Source: DAOUMF01 sp034408935
GTDB taxonomy: Bacteria > Chloroflexota > Dehalococcoidia > SM23-28-2 > RBG-16-64-32
Reading direction: 5' to 3'
Length of the DNA: 64,000 nucleotides
NCBI GenBank assembly: GCA_034408935.1
Contig: DAOUMV010000013.1
Location: 124,001 to 188,000 of the forward strand
Shown here: one piece after another, positions 1 through 8,474 of the stretch
Numbering within the stretch: position 1 is the stretch's first letter
Layout: each line of letters starts with the position of its first letter
Translations under genes and position numbers: made by a program
The notes under the pieces: generated by a model
Databases searched by the model: none
What the model saw: only the letters and a program-made list of their open reading frames with translations
What the model was told of the DNA's origin: nothing

Positions 1-792
1 CTCCGCCTTCTCTAGATCGCCGCGCATGGCGTAGATAATGCCCAGGTTGCTGAGGGCGGCGGCCTGGCCCAGCCTGTCGCCGATCTCCTCGTGGATGGCC
101 AGCGCCTTCTTCTGATGGTCCTCCGCCAGGTGCAGCTGGCCGCCAATTTCGTAGACGATGCCCAGGTTGCCGAGTTGGCTGGCCTGGCCCAGCTTGTTGT
201 CGATCTCCTTGTCGATGGCCAGCGCCTTCTTATGGTGGTCTTCCGCTTTGCCCAGTTCACCGCGGCGGCGGTAGATGCGGCCCAGGTTGCCCAAGGCCGC
301 GGCCTCCGCCCGTCTATCCTTCGCCCGCTGGGCGGCTGCCAAGCCCTGGCAATAGTGGCCCTCGGCCTCCTCAAGCTCGGATAGCTGCGCGAAGCTGTTG
401 CCAATAAGGAGGTGGAGAGCGGCCCGCTGGCTGTCGTTCTCGGCGGCGGCAAAGGCGTTGAGAAATTCCTGGATGGCCTCACGGTGGCGTTCGGCGTCCC
501 GGAGACGCCTGCCCTCCTCGAAGTGATCGCGGACTTCCGGTTTCGATTCGGGGAGGCCGTCCACGTAAACGTTTAGGTCGCCTCCTACGTGAACGTTTTG
601 CAGCGTGACGCCGCCCGGCGAGCCCGCGACCGTCATGGATTCCGGCGCTGATGGCGGAGTCGGGGACTCTGACAGCGTCGCGTGATCTGCCGGCGATCCT
701 CTGTGTCGCCAATACCAAGTCGCCAGCAACCCCAGAACGCCTGTCGCGACGCCAACGAGGGTGGCGATTAGAGCTACCGTTTCGGTGTCCAT
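1..792 (-). CDS. TPR-repeat membrane-anchored protein (C-terminus beyond window)
   Basis: Open frame of 264 codons read from ATG at 792 to the window edge with no stop, so the gene is partial. Residues about 5-26 form one hydrophobic helix (likely N-terminal anchor), followed by a Ser/Pro-rich linker and a short segment with the pattern LQNVHVGGDLNVYV. From about residue 90 come tetratricopeptide repeats of the Kinesin-light-chain spacing, with recurrent AEDHxKKALAI and LGNLGxxY motifs. TPRs mediate protein-protein contacts; the partner is unknown. The start is chosen because it puts the hydrophobic helix at the N-terminus. It lies 13 bp beyond the mutS2 stop, so the two may be co-transcribed. 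Confidence 0.8.
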   Translation of the reverse strand, partial: MDTETVALIATLVGVATGVLGLLATWYWRHRGSPADHATLSESPTPPSAPESMTVAGSPGGVTLQNVHVGGDLNVYVDGLPESKPEVRDHFEEGRRLRDAERHREAIQEFLNAFAAAENDSQRAALHLLIGNSFAQLSELEEAEGHYCQGLAAAQRAKDRRAEAAALGNLGRIYRRRGELGKAEDHHKKALAIDKEIDNKLGQASQLGNLGIVYEIGGQLHLAEDHQKKALAIHEEIGDRLGQAAALSNLGIIYAMRGDLEKAE

Positions 793-805
793 GGCCCCCT
801 CATCA

Positions 806-3202
806 TCACGTGACCAACTCTACCACCGTCACGCCATCTCCCCCCGCGCGGGGCGGGGCGGAGGCGTGGGAGCGGACGAGGGAGTGGCGCGAGAGCATCT
901 CGCGGACGGCGCGGCGCAGGGTGCCCGTCCCCTTCCCGTGGACGATGCGCAGCTCGGACAGGCCGACGCGGAACGCCTCGTCCAGCCGCTGCTCGACGAG
1001 GAGGAGCGCCTCGTCGGCGGACATGCCGCGCACGTCGAGCTCGGCGGGGACGCGGGGCGTGGGGCCGGGGGCCCGACGCACCGTGGGGCCGACGTCGGGC
1101 TCGCCCTCGCGCTTCTCCACGCGGTCGATCTGGCGCAGGCCGACGCGGGCGCGGAGGGCGCCCAGCTTCACCTCGACCTCGCCCTCGGCGTCCGGGGCTG
1201 ATAGCGCCTCGCCGGGGAGGGGGAGGTCGCGCAGGAACAGCAGGTCGCCGGGCTCGATGGGTGGGAGGGGGCCGCGGCGGCGCCGGCGGCGGCGCTCCAG
1301 CTTCTCGACGTCCTTCTCCACGGCCTCGATCTCCTGCTGGGCGGCCTCGACGACGGCGGCGCGCTCCGGCACCGGCAGGCGGGAGGCCCGCTCCATCTCG
1401 CGCATGGCCTCGTGGAGCCGCACCCGCGCTTGCGAGAGCTGATCGCCCATCTGGCGCCGCGTCTGCTCCAGGAGGCGCTCGCGGCCGGACTCGAGGGCGG
1501 CGAGGCGCTCGGTGACCTGACGCTCGGCCTGCTGGGCGCGGGCGGCGGCGGACTCCTGCTCGAAGCGGGCGGACTCGGCGGCCTCGCGCTGGCGAGTGAG
1601 GTCGACGATGAGGGACTCGACGGCCAAGCGGTCGGGGTCGATCGACTCGCGGGCCTCGGCGAGGACGTCGTCGGGCATGCCGAGGCGGGCGGCGATGGCG
1701 AGGGCGTTGGACTGACCGGGCAGGCCGATGGTGAGGTGGTAGGTGGGCGACAGGGTCTCCGGGTCGAACTCCACGCTGGCGTTGGCGATGCCGGGCGTGG
1801 TGTGGGCGAACGCCTTCAGCTCGCCGTGGTGGGTGGTGGCGATGGTGAGGCAGCCGACGCGCAGCAGGTGCTGGAGGATTGCCTTGGCCAGGGCCGAGCC
1901 CTCCGTGGGGTCGGTGCCGGCGCCGAGCTCGTCGAGGAGGACGAGGGAGCGCGGCGTGGCCGCCCCCAGGATGGAGATGATGTTGCCCATGTGGGAGCTG
2001 AAGGTGGAGAGCGACTGCTCTATGGACTGCTCGTCGCCGATGTCGGCGTGGATGCTGTCGAAGATAGGCACGCGGGAGTCGGCGTCGGCGGGCAGGGGGA
2101 GGCCGGCCTGGGCCATGAGGGAGAGCAGGCCGACGGTCTTGAGGGCGACGGTCTTGCCGCCGGTGTTGGGGCCGGTGATGAGGAGGGAGCGGAAGGCGTC
2201 CTCGTCATCGGTGCCGACCCAGACGGTGATGGGGACGACGTTGCCGGCTAGCAGCGGGTGGCGGGCGTCGGCGAGGCGCAGGGGGCCGCTTTCGGCGAGC
2301 CAGGGCTGATCGAACCCCTCATGCGGAATCTCGCTGGCGCCCAGGGCCTCGCCCAGGCGGGCCTTGGCCAGCGCCAGGTCGATGCGGGCGAGGGCGTCCA
2401 CGGCGGTGGCGATGTCGGCGGCGCGTTCGCCGATCGCTTCGGAAAGGCCGCGGAGGATGCGCTGCACCTCCCGCTGCTCCTCGAGCTGGAGCTCCCGCCA
2501 CTTGTTCCCCATCTCGACGACGTCCAGGGGCTCGAGGAAGACGGTGGCGCCGGAGGAGGAGACGTCGTGGACGATGCCGGGAATCTGGGAGCGCAACTCG
2601 GCCTTCACGGGGACGACGTATCGGCCGTCGCGCAGGGTGACGATCGGCTCCTGGAGGACGGTGCGGTTGGACGGGGAGGAGACGACCTGGTCCAGGCGGT
2701 GGGAGAGGCGGTCGTGGGCGTTGCGGGCGTCGCGGCGGAGCTGGGCGAGGACGGGGGAGGCGTCGTCCACGACCTCGGCGCGCTGGTTGACGGTGCGGCC
2801 GATGCGCTCCTCCAGCTCACGAAGGTCGGCGACGCGCTCGGCGATGTCGGCCAGGAGGGGGACGTGCACGCGCAGGCGGGAGATGGTATCGCGGACGGTA
2901 CGGGCGAGGCCGAGGGTAGCCTGGACGTCGAGGAGCTCGGCGGGGTCGAGGACGTGGCCGCGGGCGGCTTGGCGCACGGGCTCGCCGACGTCGCGGGCAG
3001 CGCCGAGGGAGAGGCTGGGCTTGAGCTCGAGGGCGCGGCGGCCCTCGGCGGTGAGGCGCTGGCGGCGCAGCACCTCTCGGTAGTCGGAGGACGGCTGGAG
3101 GTCGCGGGCGAGGCGGCGGGAGGCGGGGAAGGCGCACAGCGCCGCCAGCCGGTCGATGATCTTATCGTACTCGAGGGTCGTGAGGGACTTGGATGTGATC
3201 AC
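806..3202 (-). CDS. mutS2: MutS2 family ATPase / ribosome-rescue and recombination factor
   Basis: 798 residues, normal family length. The MutS core ATPase carries Walker A GPNTGGKT at about residues 344-351 and a Walker B segment LVLLDELGAGTDP near 425. A long charged coiled-coil region (about 520-640) follows, then a basic KERRRRRR-like linker. The C-terminal Smr domain starts at LDVRG (about 722) and has the HGKGTG motif. In characterised family members MutS2 acts in anti-recombination or in splitting collided ribosomes; the sequence cannot decide which applies here. The start is GTG. No MutL gene is nearby, consistent with a role outside mismatch repair. Confidence 0.95.
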   Translation of the reverse strand: MITSKSLTTLEYDKIIDRLAALCAFPASRRLARDLQPSSDYREVLRRQRLTAEGRRALELKPSLSLGAARDVGEPVRQAARGHVLDPAELLDVQATLGLARTVRDTISRLRVHVPLLADIAERVADLRELEERIGRTVNQRAEVVDDASPVLAQLRRDARNAHDRLSHRLDQVVSSPSNRTVLQEPIVTLRDGRYVVPVKAELRSQIPGIVHDVSSSGATVFLEPLDVVEMGNKWRELQLEEQREVQRILRGLSEAIGERAADIATAVDALARIDLALAKARLGEALGASEIPHEGFDQPWLAESGPLRLADARHPLLAGNVVPITVWVGTDDEDAFRSLLITGPNTGGKTVALKTVGLLSLMAQAGLPLPADADSRVPIFDSIHADIGDEQSIEQSLSTFSSHMGNIISILGAATPRSLVLLDELGAGTDPTEGSALAKAILQHLLRVGCLTIATTHHGELKAFAHTTPGIANASVEFDPETLSPTYHLTIGLPGQSNALAIAARLGMPDDVLAEARESIDPDRLAVESLIVDLTRQREAAESARFEQESAAARAQQAERQVTERLAALESGRERLLEQTRRQMGDQLSQARVRLHEAMREMERASRLPVPERAAVVEAAQQEIEAVEKDVEKLERRRRRRRGPLPPIEPGDLLFLRDLPLPGEALSAPDAEGEVEVKLGALRARVGLRQIDRVEKREGEPDVGPTVRRAPGPTPRVPAELDVRGMSADEALLLVEQRLDEAFRVGLSELRIVHGKGTGTLRRAVREMLSRHSLVRSHASAPPRAGGDGVTVVELVT

Positions 3203-3223
3203 ATGACTAGTTTAGCGGAATCT

Positions 3224-3250
3224 CCGTTCGTCCTGAGCCCGTCGAACGAC
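3224..3250. repeat. REP-like dispersed element, copy 1
   Basis: Imperfect palindrome in the short gap upstream of mutS2, reading on the minus strand as a variant of CCTTCGACAGGCTCAGGAC. Related copies lie at 51012, 51140, 52519, 55121 (partial) and 59868. Confidence 0.7.
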
Positions 3251-3294
3251 TAGCGGAGCGGGGATGGGGGTGGTGAGGATTTTGGGACTAGCCG

Positions 3295-3933
3295 TCACCT
3301 GTACACCAGCCTAACTTCTGGAGGTTCGGTCTGCTGGTAGCCCTGTGATGTGATGATTGCCATCTGGACGGGTCCACCTACATTCGCATACTGCGAAGCC
3401 GTTTCACGCACGAGCAAGGACGCGAGCTTGCAGACTTCTTGTAGCGAGGTGCCGCGAGAATAGAAACGGCCAAAAAGGTATTCAGCGATCCACATGGCCC
3501 CCATGCAGTCCATTCCTGTCGTCGCGTCCAGGGGCACGAAACCTTCTCGTGAGTACATGCTGAGTATCCTGGGCTTCCACTGAGAGCGCTCACTGTCAAG
3601 GCCCGCGAAAATCAGGCCTATATGGGGACGATGTTCGACAGGTAGCCGACTGACCGCCTCGTTGTACGCCTGAATGATCGATGGGCGAATGAGCGAAAAG
3701 ACGTTGGTGACTCCATCCAAGCCTTCTTCGTGGACCCGCTTCTGTGCTGAGCTGATAATCATCCTTGCTAGATCGCCCTGACCAGACTCCGTTACTCCCA
3801 CGTGCTCTGATATGCGATAGATCTTGGTGGCACTATCCATGACTACCTCTTTGCCACCTTCCCGCACTGCTACGCGGCTGTCGGCCGCCAGAACGACCCC
3901 GTCGGCAGCTTCAATCGCTAGGGCGATAGTCAT
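3295..3933 (-). CDS. Proteasome-fold Ntn hydrolase (beta-subunit/HslV-like)
   Basis: 212 residues. The N-terminus MTIALAIEAADGVVLAADSR matches the start of proteasome beta subunits and HslV. Removing Met would expose Thr as the nucleophile, with Asp 17 residues in (AAD-SR) and a Lys in TKIYRI at about position 36 in the place of the catalytic Lys33. There is no propeptide. No partner ATPase (HslU, Mpa/ARC) is adjacent. It starts 1 bp after the stop of the upstream GNAT gene with a GAGAGGTG ribosome site, so it belongs to the operon with the AMMECR1 fusion. Self-compartmentalised protease of an unassigned subfamily is the best call; substrate is unknown. Confidence 0.75.
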   Translation of the reverse strand: MTIALAIEAADGVVLAADSRVAVREGGKEVVMDSATKIYRISEHVGVTESGQGDLARMIISSAQKRVHEEGLDGVTNVFSLIRPSIIQAYNEAVSRLPVEHRPHIGLIFAGLDSERSQWKPRILSMYSREGFVPLDATTGMDCMGAMWIAEYLFGRFYSRGTSLQEVCKLASLLVRETASQYANVGGPVQMAIITSQGYQQTEPPEVRLVYR

Positions 3934-3934
3934 A

Positions 3935-4411
3935 TCACACCTCTCGCCCCATCACAATTGACGTCTCGCGCTGGCGGTCGGGGATGTTCCAGTAGGTGCG
4001 CAGGAGGCGGTCGCCGTCGGGGTCGAGGGCGAAGCCGTGCTTGGCGTAGAAGCGGATGGCCCAGGCGGCGTCGGCCCACATGCCGACGAGGAGGCGCGGG
4101 GTTTCGGTCAGGCCGACAACGTGTCGCAGCAGGGCCGAGCCGACGCCGCCCCGCTGGCGGCCCGTCTCCACGTAGAGGTGGCGCAGAAGCGTCACGTCTC
4201 GCACCGGCTGATAGCCGACGACACCGACCAGCCGGGCATCCTCCTCTAGACCGTAGAAGGTCATTCCGGCGGCCTCTCGCTGCAGTTCGTCCAGGAGCAT
4301 GTAGGGCTCGTGCCAGCAGTCGTCGGGGATAGCGCCCTTATAGGCGATGGCAGCGTCGTTGATGATCTCGTGGACGCGGGAGAGGTCGCCGTCAGAGCAG
4401 GGGCGGATCAC
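3935..4411 (-). CDS. GNAT-family N-acetyltransferase
   Basis: About 158 residues with a GNAT core: beta strand ARLVGVVGYQPV, then LRHLYVETGRQRGGVGSALL, the acetyl-CoA-binding Q/RxxGxG/A loop, and a C-terminal AIRFYAKHGF motif. The GTG at 4411 is preferred because it overlaps the upstream TGA as GTGA; an in-frame GTG at 4438 would add nine residues. Second gene of a translationally coupled trio. Substrate cannot be told. Confidence 0.85.
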   Translation of the reverse strand: MIRPCSDGDLSRVHEIINDAAIAYKGAIPDDCWHEPYMLLDELQREAAGMTFYGLEEDARLVGVVGYQPVRDVTLLRHLYVETGRQRGGVGSALLRHVVGLTETPRLLVGMWADAAWAIRFYAKHGFALDPDGDRLLRTYWNIPDRQRETSIVMGREV

Positions 4412-5814
4412 TTGAAGCGCTGCACCTCGAAGCGCCACATCTCGATGGGCTCGTCGGGAGCGATGAGGGCCTTGGAGCGGGCGATCTCCACCTGCTGCTC
4501 GGCCGTGTCCACGCCCTCGATGTCCGGGAGCAGCAGTCCGCGCCGGGGCCCGCTGCGGACGATGACGCCGTAGCGGCGGGGGTCCAGCTCGTGCAGCCCC
4601 TCGATGGGCTCCGGGGGAGCGAGGACGTCGACGCTATACACCAGATCCGAGAGCTCCTCCTCAGTGACGGGCAAGAAGCGGGGATCCATGGTGGCGGCGT
4701 CGATAGCGTTGCGCACGACCTCCTGCGGCAGTTCCGGCTCCACGGGGTCTACGGCGCCGATGCAGCCGCGCAGCGCCCCGTCCGTGGTCTTGAGCGATAC
4801 GAAGCAGCTTCCACGGCGGGGCAAGTCGTCCAGGGCCACGGGCTCCGGCTTCAGCACCCGGTGCTCCCGAACGAACGCCTCGACGGCATCGCGGGCCAGG
4901 CGCACCAGCGGGTGCCTGGGGGCACCCGCAGCGACGATGTCCTCCGGCTCCGGCCGGACAGGCTCCGGTTCGGCGTGCTCGACCCGGGCGACCGGCGCCA
5001 TCCCCTCGTCCTCCACGATATCGATAGCGGCCACCATGTATCCCACGCCGAAGGGCCCCTCGTAGGAGAGGACGCGGGGGCGGACAGGCAGGCCGTCCAG
5101 GGCGCCCATGAGGAAGCTTATGGACGACACCGCGTCGTCGCCGGCCCGCTCGCGGAACCCCTCGTCCATCGTCAGCAGGGCCTCCGCGTCCCACGAGGCC
5201 ACGGCCTCGCGGACGCGGCGATCCAGCTCCGGCCCGGCAGGGTCGAAGCCGTAGGGACCGTCCTCCGACAGGCGATGGGAGAGATCGGCGCTGGCGACGA
5301 TGACGGCGCGCCGGCCCACGCGGTCGATAGCGTGGCGCACCGCCTGGCCCAAACGGAAGTGCTTGGTGGCCGAGAGGAACGATATGTTCATCGGCGTCAG
5401 AGGGGCGTCGCCGATGCCGGAGCGCAGGTAGTACAGGGGGACGGTGACCGACCAGTCGAGGCCGTCGTTCCAGCGGCTCGCCGCGTCTACGGGCAGTTCG
5501 GCGCGGTTGGCCTCGTCGCGGATGGCGGCGACGAGTTCGATGTCCGTGTCGAAGCGAAAGCTCACATGAGGGGCGCCCCAGCGGGCGAAATCGCCCTGAG
5601 CAGCGGCGGCGGTCAGGAGGACGAAAGCGCCGGGGTTCATCGGTCCGTGGGTGGCCATGACGAGCACCGTCTCGGGCCGGTGGACGGGGATCTCGCCAGC
5701 CACCTGCTCCAAGGCGTCGATGGTGCGCTGGGCCTCCGCCTCGCGACCCTGGCCCACCTCGCGGACGATGATCGGCGGGTGGGGGGAAATGCAGGCGAAC
5801 TTTATGGCGCTCAT
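4408..5814 (-). CDS. AmmeMemoRadiSam system protein A (Memo-like + AMMECR1 fusion)
   Basis: 468 residues. The N-terminal half has the class III extradiol dioxygenase/MEMO fold signature (ISPHPPIIV near the start, then VLVMATHGPMNPG and ASADLSHRL). The C-terminal ~180 residues are an AMMECR1 domain with the diagnostic LRGCIG motif at about residue 345. Such fusions are known as component A of the AmmeMemoRadiSam group, thought to act with a radical SAM enzyme; that partner is not in this window. Start is ATG at 5814 behind an AGGA site; an in-frame TTG at 5820 is less likely. It overlaps the downstream GNAT by 4 bp. Confidence 0.88.
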   Translation of the reverse strand: MSAIKFACISPHPPIIVREVGQGREAEAQRTIDALEQVAGEIPVHRPETVLVMATHGPMNPGAFVLLTAAAAQGDFARWGAPHVSFRFDTDIELVAAIRDEANRAELPVDAASRWNDGLDWSVTVPLYYLRSGIGDAPLTPMNISFLSATKHFRLGQAVRHAIDRVGRRAVIVASADLSHRLSEDGPYGFDPAGPELDRRVREAVASWDAEALLTMDEGFRERAGDDAVSSISFLMGALDGLPVRPRVLSYEGPFGVGYMVAAIDIVEDEGMAPVARVEHAEPEPVRPEPEDIVAAGAPRHPLVRLARDAVEAFVREHRVLKPEPVALDDLPRRGSCFVSLKTTDGALRGCIGAVDPVEPELPQEVVRNAIDAATMDPRFLPVTEEELSDLVYSVDVLAPPEPIEGLHELDPRRYGVIVRSGPRRGLLLPDIEGVDTAEQQVEIARSKALIAPDEPIEMWRFEVQRFK

Positions 5815-5879
5815 GGCCAATCCTCGGAGGATATTATACCGCCGCCGGGAAGCGATAGGGGCAGAGCACGGCGGCCTAG

Positions 5880-7247
5880 CTAGCCCCGAAGGGCCGCCTT
5901 CACCGCCTGGACGACCGTGGAGTCCTGCGGGGGTAGCACGGTGCGCGGGTCCAGCAGAAGAGCGTCGCGCTCGATGCGGGCCACCACCGGCGGGTCGCTA
6001 CGGCGCAAGCGGTGGGCCAGATCCGTGACGTAGGCGCCGTCACCCGCGATAGCGACGAGCTTGGTGGGGAGACCCTCCTCCGGCAGACTCCCGCCGCCGA
6101 CCATCGAGCGGCCGTCCACGACCTTCGCTGGCTCTCCTATCGCCCGTGCCCAGCGGCGGGCTCGCCGCTGGATCCCATTGAGGGGCGCCGAAATCATCTG
6201 CCAGACGGGCAGCTTCTCCAGGGCCTCGCCGCGCAGGTAGTGGACAAGCGTGGCGGTAAGGGCAGCGATGGTCGCCTTGTCCATGCGCATGGCGCGGGCC
6301 AGGGGGTGGTGGCGGAGCCGCTCCACCAGGTCGCGGCGGCCGACGATGATCCCCGCCTGGGGCCCGCCCAGGAGCTTGTCGCCGGAGAACATCGCCAGGT
6401 CTGCACCGACCGCCAAGCTCTCCTGGACTGTCGGCTCCGGGGCCAGGCCGAAGCGGGCGGTGTCCAGGAGGCAACCGGAACCCAAGTCGTCGAGCAGCAA
6501 GACGCCGTGCTCGTGGGCCAGGCGGGCCAGATCTTGAATCGGCGGCGTCTCCGTGAAGCCCACAATGCGGAAGTTGCTGGCATGGACGCGCATGATGGCC
6601 GCCGTGTCCGCGGTGACGGCCGCCTCGTAGTCGCGGAGGTAGGTACGGTTGGTGGTGCCCACCTCCACCAATCGGACATCTGACTGGCGCATCACATCGG
6701 GGATGCGAAAGCCGCCGCCGATCTCGACGGCCTGGCCACGAGAGATGATCACCTCGCGGCCGCGAGCCAGGGAGGAGAGGGCGAGGAGGACGGCCGAGGC
6801 GTTGTTGTTAACAGCCATGGCTACTTCCGCCCCGGTGAACTGGCGCAGGACGGACTCCAGGTGCGTGAAGCGGGAGCCGCGCACACCCGCGTCGAGATCG
6901 AACTCCAGGTTGGAGTAGCCTGCGGCGACGGCGGCCATAGCGGCTACCGCCTCGTCGGACAGCGGGGACCGGCCGAGGTTGGTGTGGATGATGACGCCGG
7001 TAGCGTTGACCAGCGGCCGCAGGGAAGGGCGAAACACGGCCTCGGCGAGCCCCAGCACAGACTCCGCGAGCTGATCCTCGGTGGGAGCCGGGCGGCCCTC
7101 GGCGACGGTGGCGCGGGCGCTCTCCAGCGCCTGGCGCACGATCTCGGTGACCACGGGCCGTTCGCCCTCGCTCAGGAGGCGGAGGCGCTCGTGGGCCAGC
7201 AGGCGGTCGACGGACGGGAGAGCGCGGAAGGGATTATCGGTGGCCAT
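5880..7247 (-). CDS. selA: L-seryl-tRNA(Sec) selenium transferase
   Basis: 455 residues from ATG at 7247; an upstream in-frame start at 7274 would add nine residues. This PLP enzyme converts Ser-tRNA(Sec) to Sec-tRNA(Sec) using selenophosphate. Seen: the family hallmarks NATGVIIHTNLGRSPL (near residue 85), VNNNASAVLLAL, VGTTNRT, LLLDDLGSGC and the PLP-lysine segment FSGDKLLGGPQAG. Its presence implies that the host decodes UGA as selenocysteine, which supports the in-frame-TGA gene at 26043. selB, selC and selD are not in the window. The gene lies upstream of the AMMECR1 fusion and could share its transcript. Confidence 0.96.
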   Translation of the reverse strand: MATDNPFRALPSVDRLLAHERLRLLSEGERPVVTEIVRQALESARATVAEGRPAPTEDQLAESVLGLAEAVFRPSLRPLVNATGVIIHTNLGRSPLSDEAVAAMAAVAAGYSNLEFDLDAGVRGSRFTHLESVLRQFTGAEVAMAVNNNASAVLLALSSLARGREVIISRGQAVEIGGGFRIPDVMRQSDVRLVEVGTTNRTYLRDYEAAVTADTAAIMRVHASNFRIVGFTETPPIQDLARLAHEHGVLLLDDLGSGCLLDTARFGLAPEPTVQESLAVGADLAMFSGDKLLGGPQAGIIVGRRDLVERLRHHPLARAMRMDKATIAALTATLVHYLRGEALEKLPVWQMISAPLNGIQRRARRWARAIGEPAKVVDGRSMVGGGSLPEEGLPTKLVAIAGDGAYVTDLAHRLRRSDPPVVARIERDALLLDPRTVLPPQDSTVVQAVKAALRG

Positions 7248-7290
7248 GATGAAACGGTGAGGCAATTTTACCATATCCTAGCGTCTTTTC

Positions 7291-7320
7291 TTGACCCTGG
7301 ATGAGTGTGGCCCATAAGAT
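7291..7320 (+). promoter_or_regulatory. Promoter of the aminotransferase-serA unit
   Basis: TTGACC (7291-7296), an 18-bp spacer and TAAGAT (7315-7320) lie 27 bp before the ATG at 7348. The same 100-bp gap must also hold the divergent selA promoter; a TAAAAT on the minus strand at 7265-7270 is a candidate -10. Confidence 0.65.
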
Positions 7321-7347
7321 TATGCCAACACGATACCAGGAGGTAGG

Positions 7348-8460
7348 ATGAGAGACACCCCAAATCTTCGCATCCCCGGCCCCACGCCCGTCCCACCGGA
7401 CATCCTGGAGGCGGTTGGTCGGCCGATGGTCGATCACCGCGGCCGCCCATTCGCCGCGCTCATCCAGCGGGTGACGGAACGCCTGAAAGAGTTCTTCCAG
7501 ACCAAGCAGGAAGTGCTGATCCTCAGCACCTCCGGCACCGGCAGCATGGAGGCGGCGGTGGTCAACAGCCTTTCCCCCGGCGACAAGGTGCTGGTGGTGA
7601 GCATCGGCGCTTTCGGCGACCGCTTCGCCAACATCGCTGACACATTCGGAGCAGAGGTGACAGTGCTTCCCTACGAGTGGGGCCAGGCTGCGGACCCCGA
7701 GGACGTCCGCAAGGCCTTGGCCGACAACCCGGAGATCAAGGCGGTGCTGGTGACCCACAACGAGACGTCCACGGGGGTGGTCAATCCCCTGGAGGAGATC
7801 GCCAAGGTGGTGCGGGAGGCGGACCGGCTGCACATCGTGGACGCCATCAGCAGTCTGGGCGCGATACCTTTCGATATGGATGGTTGGGGGCTGGACGTGG
7901 TGGTCACCGGCTCACAGAAGGGGTGGATGGTGCCGCCGGGACTGGCCTTCATCGCCCTGAGCGAGCGAGGCTGGAAGGCCAACGAGTCCGCCCGCATGCC
8001 CCGCTTCTACATGGACGTGGGCAAGGCCCTCGACTTCCTCCAGAAGGGCCAGACCCCCTGGACGCCGGCGGTCTCCATCTACTACGGCCTGGACGTTGCC
8101 CTGGAGAAGATGGCCGCTGAGGGTGTGGAAGGCGTCTACGCCCGCCACGCGAAGATAGGCAAGATGGTGCGGGAAGGCGTCAAGGCGCTAGGGCTAGAGT
8201 TGCTGGCCGCTGACGAGCGCTACGCCTCCAATACGGTCACGGCGATCAAGTGTCCCGATGGCGTGGAGGTCGCGGCCCTACGGAGGATGCTGGAGGACGA
8301 ACACAACGTAGTGGTGGCGGGGGGCCAGGGCAAGCTGGCGGGCAAGATCTTCCGCATCGGCCACCTGGGCCTGGTGAGCGAAGACGACATACGCGACGCC
8401 CTGGACGCCCTGGCCAAGGTGCTGCCGAAGGTGGGCTACAGCGTCCCCTCGGGCCGCTAG
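7348..8460 (+). CDS. Class V aminotransferase (serine-glyoxylate/alanine-glyoxylate type)
   Basis: 370 residues of a fold-type I PLP enzyme. Seen: IPGPTPVPPDIL at the N-terminus, STSGTGSMEAAV (PLP phosphate cup), THNETSTGV, VDAISSLGAIPFDMD and the PLP-lysine motif VTGSQKGWMVPPG. The GGAGGT ribosome site precedes ATG. Immediately followed (14 bp) by serA. In related bacteria this pair supplies phosphoserine-pathway or serine-glyoxylate chemistry; without serC in the window, this enzyme may act as the transaminase partner of SerA. That role is inference. Confidence 0.9.
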   Translation: MRDTPNLRIPGPTPVPPDILEAVGRPMVDHRGRPFAALIQRVTERLKEFFQTKQEVLILSTSGTGSMEAAVVNSLSPGDKVLVVSIGAFGDRFANIADTFGAEVTVLPYEWGQAADPEDVRKALADNPEIKAVLVTHNETSTGVVNPLEEIAKVVREADRLHIVDAISSLGAIPFDMDGWGLDVVVTGSQKGWMVPPGLAFIALSERGWKANESARMPRFYMDVGKALDFLQKGQTPWTPAVSIYYGLDVALEKMAAEGVEGVYARHAKIGKMVREGVKALGLELLAADERYASNTVTAIKCPDGVEVAALRRMLEDEHNVVVAGGQGKLAGKIFRIGHLGLVSEDDIRDALDALAKVLPKVGYSVPSGR

Positions 8461-8474
8461 GGGCCACAGCGAAG

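Noticed and set aside
2258..3253. Long open frame on the plus strand opposite mutS2
   Set aside because: Gly/Val/Ala/Glu-rich shadow frame of a high-GC gene; no ribosome site or domain, and the minus strand encodes an intact MutS2.
4591..5883. 430-codon plus-strand frame opposite the AMMECR1 fusion
   Set aside because: Antisense shadow; composition is typical of the complement of GC3-rich codons.
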